Below are positions 12,591 to 20,954 of a DNA stretch of 64,000 nt, one piece after another. Under the pieces are notes generated by a model. It saw only the letters and a list, made by a program, of their open reading frames with translations, did not search any database and was not told the origin of the DNA. Origin of the DNA: Camelimonas fluminis (GTDB taxonomy: Bacteria; Pseudomonadota; Alphaproteobacteria; Rhizobiales; Beijerinckiaceae); NCBI RefSeq assembly GCF_014656355.1, contig NZ_BNCG01000001.1, positions 62,001 to 126,000 of the forward strand, read 5' to 3'. The translations under genes and the position numbers were made by a program. Position 1 is the stretch's first letter. Each line of letters opens with the position of its first letter.

Positions 12591-12826
12591 CTGGAATGTT
12601 GCGGCCCCGATATTGCGGCAACGCCCGCATAGCACGGTTCTGCGGGAAGGCGTAAATGTTTTGAGAGAGGCGCTTCACGCGCGTCGCGCGGCGTGCTGTC
12701 CTGCACCGGAAACAGGGGAATGTCCGGAGCGAGCGGGCCGGGTCGGCGCCGCGTGGCGCCCGGTTCCGGGGGCGGGCGCCTGCTCCTGTGATGGTTGCCC
12801 GCGACAGGCTCTCAGGGAGATGTTCG

Positions 12827-13690
12827 ATGATGGATCTGATGGTGCACCTTGATGGCTCGGCGGAGGATGAGGTCCGGCTCGCACATGCGCGGACCGTGAT
12901 CGCCAGCATTGGCGCGCCCAGCGTGACGCGCCTGATCGGGCTGTTCACCAACGCGCTGCCCGAGTTCGCCACGGTGATGCCGATCGAGGCCGGCGCCGCG
13001 GCGGTCTCCGTGGTGGCCGACATCGAGGACCAGGTGCGGCGCGAAGGCGACAATATCGAAAAAGCGCTCAACGAACGGCTGGCCGGCTATGGCGTGCCCT
13101 ATGAAGTGCGCCGCCTTGAAGCCCGGCCGGCCGGGCTCGCCCGGCTGGCGGCCCGCCAGGCGCGCTGGGCCGACCTGTTCATCGCCACCTGCCCCTATCG
13201 CGGCGACGCCGAGCAGGACTGGGGCGACCTGGTCGAGGCGGTGCTGACCGAGAGCGGACGCGGCGTGCTGCTGGCCCCGCCCGGCGCCCACGCGCCGGAG
13301 AAGTTCGACCGTGTCCTGATCGGCTGGCGCGACTGCCGGCAGGCGACCCGCGCCGTCGCCGAGGCCATGCCGCTGATCGCCAGCGCGCGCCAGACCGATA
13401 TCGTCTACGCCTTCACCAAGGAGGATGAGGCGACGGACCGTTCGGCCGAGGATCTGGCCGCGCACCTGCGTCGTCAGGTGAGCCAAAGCGCCGGACAGGT
13501 CGCCATTCACCCGGTGAAGCTCGACGCCGGCGTCGCCACCGAGGCGCTGCTGGATGAAAGCGAGCGCCTGGGGTCCAACCTGATGGTCATGGGCGGCTAT
13601 GGCCAGTCGCGCTGGCTGGAGTGGTTCATGGGCGGCACGACGCGCGACGTCATCACCCAGACCGACCGGGCTTTGCTGCTGGCGCACTGA
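12827..13690 (+). CDS. Universal stress protein, tandem UspA domains
   Basis: 287 residues, about twice a single Usp domain, suggesting two Usp folds in tandem. The C-terminal half carries the ATP-binding-type motif GGYGQSRWLEWFMGGTTRDV (G-x2-G-x9-G-T) near residues 255-275, ending in the usual TDRALLLAH. The N-terminal domain lacks a clear copy of this motif. An AGGGAGA site precedes the ATG at normal spacing; an upstream in-frame ATG (12788) would add residues without family similarity. The protein is probably cytoplasmic and has a role in stress survival. It stands alone. Confidence 0.88.
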   Translation: MMDLMVHLDGSAEDEVRLAHARTVIASIGAPSVTRLIGLFTNALPEFATVMPIEAGAAAVSVVADIEDQVRREGDNIEKALNERLAGYGVPYEVRRLEARPAGLARLAARQARWADLFIATCPYRGDAEQDWGDLVEAVLTESGRGVLLAPPGAHAPEKFDRVLIGWRDCRQATRAVAEAMPLIASARQTDIVYAFTKEDEATDRSAEDLAAHLRRQVSQSAGQVAIHPVKLDAGVATEALLDESERLGSNLMVMGGYGQSRWLEWFMGGTTRDVITQTDRALLLAH

Positions 13691-13844
13691 CGGCGCACTG
13701 GTGGGGCGCACCGACTGGCGGTTGGCGGTTGGCGGATTTGCGGGGCGTCGCGACGCCCATCTGGCCATCAATGACGTCCGTATCCCCGGCCGCGCCGGTG
13801 GCGGACGTCGGGCAAGACCCGCCGTCTGGCGCCCAAACAGGCCG

Positions 13845-14822
13845 TCAGCGCGTCTGGATCACCACGCGGCCGATGGCCTTGCGGTCGCGGATCAGTTCGA
13901 ACGCTTCGCGCCAGCGATCCAGCGGCACGATGTGGGAGATGTGCGGCTTCAGCTTGCCGCTGGCGGCCAGTTCGGCGAGGGCGGCTTTCGAGCGCTGGCC
14001 GCTGGCCGGATCGTGCTTCGCCGATTCACCCGCGCGCACGCCGAGCACGCTGGCGCCCTTGATCAGCACCAGATTGGTCGCCGCCTTGCCGACGCCGCCG
14101 GTGAAGCCAATGATGAGCAGGCGGCAGCCCCAGTTCATGCAGCGCAGGCTCTGCTCGAAAATCTCGCCGCCGATCGGGTCGAACACCACGTCGGCTCCCT
14201 TGCCGCCGGTCAGGCGCTTGACCTCGTCCTTGAACGGGCCGGCGCCGTAGAGAATGGCGTGGTCGGCGCCGCTGGCGCGGATGACGTCGAGCTTCTCGGG
14301 CGATGAGGCGCAGCCGATCACCGTCGCTCCCATCATCTTGCCAATCTGCACGGCGGCGAGGCCAACGCCGCCGCCGGCGCCGTGCACCAGCAGAACTTCG
14401 CCGGCCTTGAGATGGGCGCGCTCGTTCAGCGCGTACCACGCGGTGAGGTAGGCGACGCGGAAGCAGGCGCCCTCAGCGAACGACAATGCGTCCGGCAGCG
14501 GCTCCAGCTGCGTTTCCGCCGCCACCGCCTCTTCGGCGAAAGCGCCGGTCTTGCCGCCCATCATCACCCGGTCGCCCACCTTGAACCGGGTGACGCCCGG
14601 CCCGATCTCGCTCACCACGCCCGCCGCCTCCATGCCGGGGACGTAGGGCGTTACGGGCTTGAACTGGTAGCCGCCGGTGGTCATCAGCAGATCGGGAAAA
14701 TTGATGCCGGCGGCGTGGATCTCCACGCGGACCTGCCCTGGACCGACCGGCGCGCGCGGCGCCTCCTGCAACGACAGTCCGTCGAGACTTTCGAGGGCGT
14801 GACAGATGACGGCGCGGGGCAT
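13845..14822 (-). CDS. NADPH:quinone oxidoreductase-type MDR protein
   Basis: 325 residues of medium-chain reductase/dehydrogenase fold, the zinc-free quinone oxidoreductase branch. The N-terminal GroES-like domain has AAGINFPDLLMTTG and YVPGMEAAGVV. The NADP-binding motif HGAGGGVG is at residues 147-154. No cysteine cluster for structural zinc is seen. It reduces quinones or enoyl compounds with NADPH. The start has an AGAGGAAA site; the open frame continues 24 codons upstream without homology. It is the last gene of a leftward group with the kappa-type isomerase, GST and crotonase, 90 nt behind the isomerase. Confidence 0.92.
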   Translation of the reverse strand: MPRAVICHALESLDGLSLQEAPRAPVGPGQVRVEIHAAGINFPDLLMTTGGYQFKPVTPYVPGMEAAGVVSEIGPGVTRFKVGDRVMMGGKTGAFAEEAVAAETQLEPLPDALSFAEGACFRVAYLTAWYALNERAHLKAGEVLLVHGAGGGVGLAAVQIGKMMGATVIGCASSPEKLDVIRASGADHAILYGAGPFKDEVKRLTGGKGADVVFDPIGGEIFEQSLRCMNWGCRLLIIGFTGGVGKAATNLVLIKGASVLGVRAGESAKHDPASGQRSKAALAELAASGKLKPHISHIVPLDRWREAFELIRDRKAIGRVVIQTR

Positions 14823-14863
14823 GGGCGTTTCCTCTATGTCGGATATTTGTTTTATTGTTGGGC

Positions 14864-14909
14864 GCGGGGGGAAAATCGCGGTCCCGGGGGGCAAGAATTT
14901 TCCCGCCCG
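14864..14909. other. Hairpin between isomerase and oxidoreductase genes
   Basis: GGGAAAAT (14869-14876) pairs perfectly with ATTTTCCC (14897-14904), and the stem can extend with GC pairs. It lies between two same-strand genes and lacks a T tract, so it may stabilise mRNA or attenuate rather than terminate. Confidence 0.35.
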
Positions 14910-14912
14910 CGA

Positions 14913-15524
14913 TCAGGCGGCGCGGTCGCGCAGGATGGCGTCGCGGATCAGCGGCATGCGGTCGTTGCCGAAATACATGTCGCCGCCGTTGACGAAGATG
15001 GTCGGCGAGCCGAAACCGCCGCGCGCGATCACCTCGTCGGTGTTGGCGCGCAGGGCGTCCTTGACCTCCTGCTGGCCGATGGCGGCGAAGAAGGCGTCGC
15101 GATCGACGCCGAGCCTGTCGAGGATCGGGATCAGGTGCTCGTCCTGGGATATGTCGTTCTCGTCGCGCCAGTAGCTTTCGAACACGGCGCGGGCGAACGG
15201 AACCATCTTGCCCTGGGGCAGCAGCCAGACGCAGCCGCGCATGGCCTTGACGCTGTTCACCGGGAACACCTTCGGCCAGTTGATCTCAACGCCGCAATGG
15301 CGGGCCCAGTCCTGCAGGTCCTTGCGCATGTAGTTGGCCTTCTGCGGCACAGGCTGCTGGCGCGAGGCGTAGACCGTGGGATTGATGGTGTTGAAGATGC
15401 CGCCCACCATGATCGGCTTCCAGGTGACGGTCTCACCCAGTTCGTCGGCCAGCTTGATGAGTGAATCGAAGCCCAGATAAGTCCACGGGCTGGAGCAGTC
15501 GAAGAAACATTCAATCGTGGTCAT
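14913..15524 (-). CDS. 2-hydroxychromene-2-carboxylate isomerase / kappa-class GST-like (DsbA fold)
   Basis: 203 residues. The N-terminal IECFFDCSSPWTYLG carries the serine (Ser11/12) that replaces the CxxC of DsbA and binds glutathione in HCCA isomerases. GVEINWPKVFPVNSVKAMRG and the C-terminal GGFGSPTIFVNGG (cis-Pro loop) are family-typical. The reference enzyme isomerises a naphthalene-pathway intermediate using glutathione. The true substrate here is unknown. It begins 24 nt after the GST stop on the same strand, so the two are probably co-translated. Confidence 0.9.
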   Translation of the reverse strand: MTTIECFFDCSSPWTYLGFDSLIKLADELGETVTWKPIMVGGIFNTINPTVYASRQQPVPQKANYMRKDLQDWARHCGVEINWPKVFPVNSVKAMRGCVWLLPQGKMVPFARAVFESYWRDENDISQDEHLIPILDRLGVDRDAFFAAIGQQEVKDALRANTDEVIARGGFGSPTIFVNGGDMYFGNDRMPLIRDAILRDRAA

Positions 15525-15548
15525 TGGAAAGGCCCTGGATGCGGTGTG

Positions 15549-16253
15549 TCAGTTGCGGGCCGGCGCGGCGCCCGCGGCGGTCTGGCCGAACAGGACCTTC
15601 TTGGCCTCGTCGGTCATCGGCTTGCGCCAGTCCTTGCCCACGTCGAGGCCGGCCTGCAGCTTTGGTCGCTGGCGCAGCTCGGCGTACCAGCGCGCGATAT
15701 GCGGGTAGGCGTCCAGGGAAATCTCCTGCGCCTTGTGGGTCATGATCCACGGGAAAATCGCCATGTCGGCGATGGAATAGTCGCCAGCGACGCAGGCGCC
15801 GGTCTGGCCGAGCTGGCGGTCGAGCACGCCGTAGAGGCGCCGGGCTTCGTCCCCGTAGCGCTTGACGCCGTAAGGCACCTGCTCCGGGGCGTAGAGCTTG
15901 AAATGGCCATGCTGGCCGAGCATCGGCCCGAGGCCGCCCATCTGCCACATCAGCCATTGCAGCACGCGGTAGCGCCCGCGCACGTCCGCCGGCAGGAACT
16001 TGCCGGACTTCTCCGCCAGATATTCGAGGATGGCGCCGGATTCGAAGATCGACACCGGCTCGCCGCCGTCGGCCGGAGCGGTATCGACGATGGCCGGCAT
16101 GCGGCCATTGGGGCTGATGGCCTGAAATTCCGGTTTGAACTGGTCGCCCGAACCGATGTTCACGGGAACCAGCCGGTAAGGAATGCCGGCTTCCTCCAGC
16201 ATGATGGTGATTTTCCAGCCGTTCGGGGTCGGCCAGTAGTGCAGGTCGATCAT
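15549..16253 (-). CDS. Glutathione S-transferase, nu class (YfcG/YghU-like)
   Basis: 234 residues. The thioredoxin-fold domain starts MIDLHYWPTPNGWKI; the TPNGxK turn is the mark of nu-class (YfcG-type) transferases with disulfide reductase activity. Cis-Pro53 (RMPAIVD) and the glutathione-contacting ESGAILEYL (71-79) follow. The helical C-terminal domain has the N-cap motif GDYSIADMAIFPW. A GAGGAGGAAA site fixes the start; 23 more open codons upstream are not family-like. It lies next to a kappa-type isomerase and a crotonase, suggesting glutathione-dependent turnover of an aromatic or electrophilic compound. Confidence 0.92.
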   Translation of the reverse strand: MIDLHYWPTPNGWKITIMLEEAGIPYRLVPVNIGSGDQFKPEFQAISPNGRMPAIVDTAPADGGEPVSIFESGAILEYLAEKSGKFLPADVRGRYRVLQWLMWQMGGLGPMLGQHGHFKLYAPEQVPYGVKRYGDEARRLYGVLDRQLGQTGACVAGDYSIADMAIFPWIMTHKAQEISLDAYPHIARWYAELRQRPKLQAGLDVGKDWRKPMTDEAKKVLFGQTAAGAAPARN

Positions 16254-16496
16254 GGGACGTTTCCTCCTCGGCCGGCCTTGTCGCCTGGCCTGGCCCTGGG
16301 CAGGCGCCGCGCGCGGCGCCATGCCGGGATGTCTGGGCGCCGCTGGCGCTCGCCGCCCAGGCGGGGCAATCAGGGCGGGCCAAACCAGGCTGGCTGGTCA
16401 GGCTCCGCGCCCTCATGTCCGGTCAGGCAAGGACCAGAATCAGAATCTGGCGCGCGGCCCGGTCAGCCGCTGTGGCGACAACGCCGGAACGGGGCG

Positions 16497-17321
16497 TCAG
16501 ATTTTCGCGTCAGCGTATTTCGCCGGGCGCTTTTCCAGGTTGGACATGATGGCCTCGACCTGGTTGGGGCTGCCGATCAGCACGCCCTGCTCGATCGATT
16601 CATCGATCAGGCCTTCCATCGGCGAGACGATGGCGGCGCGGTTGAGGATGCGCTTGCTGGCGCGGATGGCGTCAGGGCTCTTGTCGGCGATGAGGCGGGC
16701 GGTTTCCATGGCCTCGGCGTAAGGATCGGCGCAGACGCGGGTGGCGAAGCCGTAGTTCAGGGCTTCCTCGCCGTTGAAGATGCGGCCGGTGTAGGTCAGC
16801 TCGCGCACCACGTCCTCGCGGGCGAGGTGACGCATGATCTGGGTGCCGGCCATGTCCGGCACCAGGCCCCACTTGATCTCCATCACCGACATGCGGGTAT
16901 CCGCCGTGACGTAACGCATGTCCGCGCCCAGGGCGAGCTGGAAGCCGCCGCCAAAGGCGACGCCATGCACGGCGGCGATCACCGGCACCGGCAGTTCGCG
17001 CCAGCCCCAGACGGCGTATTGCGGGCGGTTGGCGGCGCCATGGGTGCGCGGCTCCAGCTTGCGCGGCACGGCGGCCTTGCCATCGTCGCCGCCGCCATTG
17101 CCGGCCATCTTGCCGAAATTGCCCATGTCGAGACCGGCGCAGAAGGCGCGGCCTTCGCCGGACAGGACGACGACGCGCACTTCCGGGTTCTTGCCAAGGG
17201 TTTCGATCGCTTCGACCAGCGCGTCGAACATGGCGTGATCGAGCGCATTCATCTTGTCGGTGCGCACGAGCTTCACGTCGGCGACGCCGCCGGTGATGTT
17301 GATTGCGATGCGGCCCTGCAT
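16497..17321 (-). CDS. Enoyl-CoA hydratase/isomerase family protein
   Basis: 274 residues of crotonase fold. The oxyanion-hole segments are GRAFCAGLDM (58-66) and HGVAFGGGFQLALGADMRY (119-137). The region after MEIKWGLVPDMAG (148-159) has Asp rather than the second catalytic Glu. It may therefore be an isomerase or atypical hydrolase rather than a classical hydratase. An extra Gly/Lys-rich loop (residues 72-95) sits between strands. It is the first gene of the leftward group with GST, isomerase and oxidoreductase, although a 243-bp gap precedes the GST. Confidence 0.9.
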   Translation of the reverse strand: MQGRIAINITGGVADVKLVRTDKMNALDHAMFDALVEAIETLGKNPEVRVVVLSGEGRAFCAGLDMGNFGKMAGNGGGDDGKAAVPRKLEPRTHGAANRPQYAVWGWRELPVPVIAAVHGVAFGGGFQLALGADMRYVTADTRMSVMEIKWGLVPDMAGTQIMRHLAREDVVRELTYTGRIFNGEEALNYGFATRVCADPYAEAMETARLIADKSPDAIRASKRILNRAAIVSPMEGLIDESIEQGVLIGSPNQVEAIMSNLEKRPAKYADAKI

Positions 17322-17475
17322 GGTCTTCCGTTCCTCTTGCCCTGTTCGCCTGGTTTGCCCGGCTCCCCGCGACCCGGTCCGTCGCGCGGCCTAACAAGCA
17401 TTCGATTGAATTTGGCCGCTGATGGTCAGGAGCGCGCGGCAATTGTCAAGCGCCGTTGACGCAACTGCGCGTGGC

Positions 17476-18564
17476 TCAGGCCTGCTTCCAGAGCCACGCC
17501 GCCCCGCGCACGCCAGAGCTGTCGCCATGCGCCGCCTTGCGCACCGGCGTGTCGAATACGTCCGAGAAAATATGCGGCGTCATGGCGGCGGGCAGATCGG
17601 CGTACAGTTCGTCCACATTGGCCATGCCGCCGCCCAGCACGATGGCGTCCGGATCGAGCACGTTGACGACGGCCCCAAGGCCGCGCGCCAGCCGGTCGAG
17701 ATAGCGATGGTATGACGCCTGGGCGAGGCGATCGCCGGCGCGCATGGCGGCGATGACCTGTTGTGCGGTCATGACGTCCGGCGCCGGCCGGCCGTCAGCC
17801 CGGAGCGACGCCACATGGTCACGTGCGAAAGCCGGGCCGCTGAGAAAGGTTTCGACGCAGCCGCTCCGCCCACAATAACAGGCATGGCCGGCGGCCTCGG
17901 CGTCGCTCATGCCGGGTAACGGCATGTGCCCCCATTCGCCGGCGATGGCGTTGCGCCCGGTCAGGGGACGGCGGTCGATGGCCAGCCCCGAGCCAACGCC
18001 AGTGCCGAGGATCACCGCCCACACCACCCGCGCGTCGGCCCCGGCGCCATCGGTGGCTTCGGAGGCGGCGAGGCAATTGGCGTCGTTGGCGATGAGCGCC
18101 GGGCGGCCCAGCGCCGCTTCGAGGTCGCGTTGTAGCGGCCGGCCGTTCAGCCAGGTGGAGTTGGCGTTGCGGATCAGGCCGCTGGCCGGGGAGGGCGAGC
18201 CGGGAATGCCGAACCCCACCGGCGTCGCCAGTGGCGGCGAGCCAGCGTCCGCCTCCACCTGCGCGACCAGCGCGGCAATGGCGGCGACGCCAGCCTCATA
18301 GTCGTGGCGCGGGGTGGCGACGCGGCGCCGCGCCAGCTCCCGGCCGTCGCCAGCCAGTGCGATCGCCTCGATCTTGGTGCCGCCGAGATCAACGCCAAGA
18401 CGGATGCCATCAAGACGGACGCCATCAAGACGGACGTCATCGGGACGCACGCCGCCTGGACGGGCTCCATCAAACTGGACCCCATCAGGGCGCGGCTGGT
18501 CCGCATGACTGGCGCCCGCGGGCGCCGCGCCCGTTGCGGCGGGCGTCCGCGGGCAGGCGCTCAC
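17476..18564 (-). CDS. ROK family sugar kinase with repetitive N-terminal extension
   Basis: 362 residues. From residue 53 it is a normal ROK kinase (fructokinase/N-acetylglucosamine kinase/glucokinase type). It has phosphate loop LGVDLGGTKIEA, catalytic NDANCLAASE, GTGVGSGLAIDRR, a GEWGHMPLPG loop, and zinc motif CYCGRSGCVE. Before it are about 50 extra residues made of pentapeptides such as RLDGV, RPDDV and RLDGI, encoded by a 15-bp tandem repeat. The GTG start overlaps the stop of the upstream FMN reductase (GTGA), which favours the full-length start. An internal GTG within the repeats is an alternative. The exact sugar is unknown. Confidence 0.88.
   Translation of the reverse strand: MSACPRTPAATGAAPAGASHADQPRPDGVQFDGARPGGVRPDDVRLDGVRLDGIRLGVDLGGTKIEAIALAGDGRELARRRVATPRHDYEAGVAAIAALVAQVEADAGSPPLATPVGFGIPGSPSPASGLIRNANSTWLNGRPLQRDLEAALGRPALIANDANCLAASEATDGAGADARVVWAVILGTGVGSGLAIDRRPLTGRNAIAGEWGHMPLPGMSDAEAAGHACYCGRSGCVETFLSGPAFARDHVASLRADGRPAPDVMTAQQVIAAMRAGDRLAQASYHRYLDRLARGLGAVVNVLDPDAIVLGGGMANVDELYADLPAAMTPHIFSDVFDTPVRKAAHGDSSGVRGAAWLWKQA
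18391..18495. repeat. 15-bp minisatellite inside the ROK kinase gene
   Basis: Seven consecutive 15-bp units. Units at 18406-18420 and 18421-18435 are identical (GCCATCAAGACGGAC); the others differ at 2-6 positions. The unit keeps the reading frame and encodes a pentapeptide close to R-L-D-G-V. The leftmost unit (18391-18405) encodes IRLGV, which is part of the conserved kinase strand itself. Confidence 0.9.
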
Positions 18565-19109
18565 CGGACCAGACGGTCGATATGCGCCGCGAGAGCGTCG
18601 ACGTAGCTCTGCAGGAACTTGCGCGTCCCGTCATCGGTGATCGCGTCGGAGGCGTCGATCAGACCGGGTTTGGCGCTGAAGTACAGCTCGGGCTGGGACA
18701 TCAGCAGGGCGCCGGCGGCGCTGATGGTGGTGCGCACATGGGCCTGTGCCGTGGCCGTGCCAATGGCGCCTGGGCTGGCGCCCGCGATGGCGGTCGGCTT
18801 GTGCATCCAGCTGCTCTTGCCATAGGGGCGCGAACCCCAGTCGATGGCGTTCTTCAGCAGCGGCGAGGTGGAGCGGTTGTATTCCGGCGTCAGCAACAGG
18901 GCGGCGTTGGCGGCCTCAAGCTCCTGCTTGAAGCGGAGCACGGCCTCCGGCGGATTTTTCCACAGGTCGTCATTGTACATGGGAAGATCGTCGATCTTCA
19001 GGAAGCGGAACGCGAGGCTGCCTTCCGCCAGCCTGGCCAGGGCGCGGCCAAGCTGCTGGTTGAGCGAGCCTTCCCGCACGCTGCCAACGACAACTGCAAC
19101 TGTCTTCAT
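18561..19109 (-). CDS. NADPH-dependent FMN reductase
   Basis: 182 residues of flavodoxin-like fold. GSVREGSLNQQLGRAL (residues 9-24) is the FMN phosphate loop and TPEYNRSTSPLLKNAIDWGS is the family signature. The enzyme transfers electrons from NAD(P)H to FMN, quinones or azo dyes in the cytoplasm. The ATG has a GAGG site; the frame is open far upstream but that overlaps the divergent acyl-CoA ligase gene. Its TGA overlaps the GTG of the ROK kinase, so the two are translationally coupled. The functional link to a sugar kinase is not evident. Confidence 0.93.
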   Translation of the reverse strand: MKTVAVVVGSVREGSLNQQLGRALARLAEGSLAFRFLKIDDLPMYNDDLWKNPPEAVLRFKQELEAANAALLLTPEYNRSTSPLLKNAIDWGSRPYGKSSWMHKPTAIAGASPGAIGTATAQAHVRTTISAAGALLMSQPELYFSAKPGLIDASDAITDDGTRKFLQSYVDALAAHIDRLVR

Positions 19110-19259
19110 TTCGTCTACCTCGCTGTGGTGCGCCGCGCGCCCGTCTCCCCGGGAGCCTGCGCCGCAGCCATTGCCAATCCCGGGCGCATCCGGCGTAATG
19201 CGCGTCAAATTATGCATCGACCGGCCCGTCGGAAAGAGGCGCGCCGTGGGGAGGACACG

Positions 19260-20843
19260 ATGGCGATCTTGCGACCCGGCCTGGGGCACCCTTTCGCGGG
19301 CCAGGACATCCGCACGCTGGTAGACTACCGCGCCCAGGCGAGCGCCAACAAACCGTTCATCATCTGGGAGCCATTCGCGGGGCCGGGCCTTACGTGGTCC
19401 TACGCCCAGTTCGCCAACCGCCTGGCCCGTTTCGCCGCTGGGCTGCAGGCGCGGGGCGTGCGGCCCGGCGACCGCGTGCTGGTGCATCTCGACAACTGCC
19501 CGGAATCGATCGTCTCCTGGCTGGGCTGCGCCTATGCCGGCGCCGTGGCGGTCACCACCAACGCCCGCTCCAGCGCCGATGAACTGACCTATTTTGCCGA
19601 CCACAGCGGCGCCGTCGCCGGCATCACCCAGCCGAAGTTCGCCAATCTGGTCGCCGGGGCGTGCAAGGGGCTGCGCTGGCTCGCGGTGACCGAAACCGAC
19701 AATGGCGAAGACGCCGGCGCCAATGCGCCCGCGCCGGCCGACGCCTTCAGCGCCATCGACGGCGATCCGGCCGCGCTGCTCGCCCGACCGCATGATCCGA
19801 TGGCGCCGTTCTCGCTGCAGTTCACCTCCGGCACCACCTCACGGCCCAAGGCCGTGCTGTGGACCCACGCCAACGCCCTGTGGGGCGCCAAGGTGAATGC
19901 GGTGCATGAGGAGCTGCGCTCCAGCGACACGCACCTGATGACCATGCCGCTGTTCCACACCAACGCCCAGGCCTACACGTTGCTGGCGAGCCTGTGGGCC
20001 GGGGCGACCTGCGTGGTGCAGCCGCGTTTCTCGGCCTCGCGCTTCTGGCCCGTGTCCCTGAAGCATGGTTGCACCTGGGCGTCGATGATCCCGTTCTGCA
20101 TCAAGGCGCTGATGGCGCACGACGTGCCGCCGCACAGCTACCGGGCGTGGGGCGTCGGCGTGTGCGACGCGCCGTGGGACGCGCACTTTGGCGTGCGCTC
20201 GCTCGGCTGGTGGGGCATGACCGAGACCATTACGCACGGCACCGTGGGCGAGTTGCACAGCTATAGCCGGCCGATGTCGATGGGGCGCTGTTCGCCGGAA
20301 TACGCCGTGCGCATTGTCGACGACAATGGCGCCGAGCTGGGGGCCGGCGCGACCGGCGATTTCCAGATCAGGGGCATTCCGGGTCTGTCGCTGTTCGCCG
20401 CCTATGACGGCAACGAGCAGGCGACGCGCGATTCGTTCACCGACGACGGCTGGTTCATCACCGGCGACCGGGTGTCGCTGATGGAGGACGGCTTCTTCGT
20501 TTTCGCCGACCGCAGCAAGGACATGCTGAAGGTCGGCGGCGAGAACGTCGCGGCCTCGGAGATCGAGCGCGTGGCGCTGCTGGTGCCAGGCATCTCCGAA
20601 GTCGCGGTGGTGGCGAAAAAACACCCGATGCTGGATGAGGCGCCGGTGGCTTTCATCCTGCCGCTGGCCGGGCAGGCGCCGGCGCCCGATCTGGCCGACC
20701 AGGTGATGGCCGCCTGCCGGACGCAACTGGCCGGCTTCAAGGTGCCGCACGAGGTGCGGGTCGTCGCCGAGCTGCCGCGTTCGACGCTGGAGAAGATCAA
20801 CAAGGCGACATTGCGCAAGATGCTGGCGGACGAGCAGGCCTGA
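19260..20843 (+). CDS. AMP-dependent acyl-CoA ligase
   Basis: 527 residues of the adenylate-forming superfamily. The P-loop is FTSGTTSRPKAV (188-199). GWWGMTET (motif A5), DGWFITGDR, DRSKDMLKVGGENVAASEIE (A8) and the catalytic lysine near the C-terminus in LEKINKATLRK follow. The enzyme activates a carboxylic acid as acyl-AMP and then acyl-CoA. It resembles crotonobetaine/carnitine-CoA ligase-type (CaiC) proteins. A GGGGAGGA site fixes the start; the very long open frame upstream is antisense to other genes. The acid substrate is unknown. The nearest neighbours are the divergent reductase and a beta-lactamase. Confidence 0.93.
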   Translation: MAILRPGLGHPFAGQDIRTLVDYRAQASANKPFIIWEPFAGPGLTWSYAQFANRLARFAAGLQARGVRPGDRVLVHLDNCPESIVSWLGCAYAGAVAVTTNARSSADELTYFADHSGAVAGITQPKFANLVAGACKGLRWLAVTETDNGEDAGANAPAPADAFSAIDGDPAALLARPHDPMAPFSLQFTSGTTSRPKAVLWTHANALWGAKVNAVHEELRSSDTHLMTMPLFHTNAQAYTLLASLWAGATCVVQPRFSASRFWPVSLKHGCTWASMIPFCIKALMAHDVPPHSYRAWGVGVCDAPWDAHFGVRSLGWWGMTETITHGTVGELHSYSRPMSMGRCSPEYAVRIVDDNGAELGAGATGDFQIRGIPGLSLFAAYDGNEQATRDSFTDDGWFITGDRVSLMEDGFFVFADRSKDMLKVGGENVAASEIERVALLVPGISEVAVVAKKHPMLDEAPVAFILPLAGQAPAPDLADQVMAACRTQLAGFKVPHEVRVVAELPRSTLEKINKATLRKMLADEQA

Positions 20844-20954
20844 GCATCGCGGGCCGGCGCCGCGTGTGGCGGCGCACGGGCGGATCACCGGGGGCGCGAC
20901 AGGATGGGGCGGTTGTGACGCAATCCGTTTTTGACGACATCCCTGGAGCATCCA

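Noticed and set aside
18231-19259. Long open extension of the acyl-CoA ligase frame upstream of its start
   Set aside because: It covers two minus-strand genes, and the ligase has a GGGGAGGA site and family-typical start at 19260.
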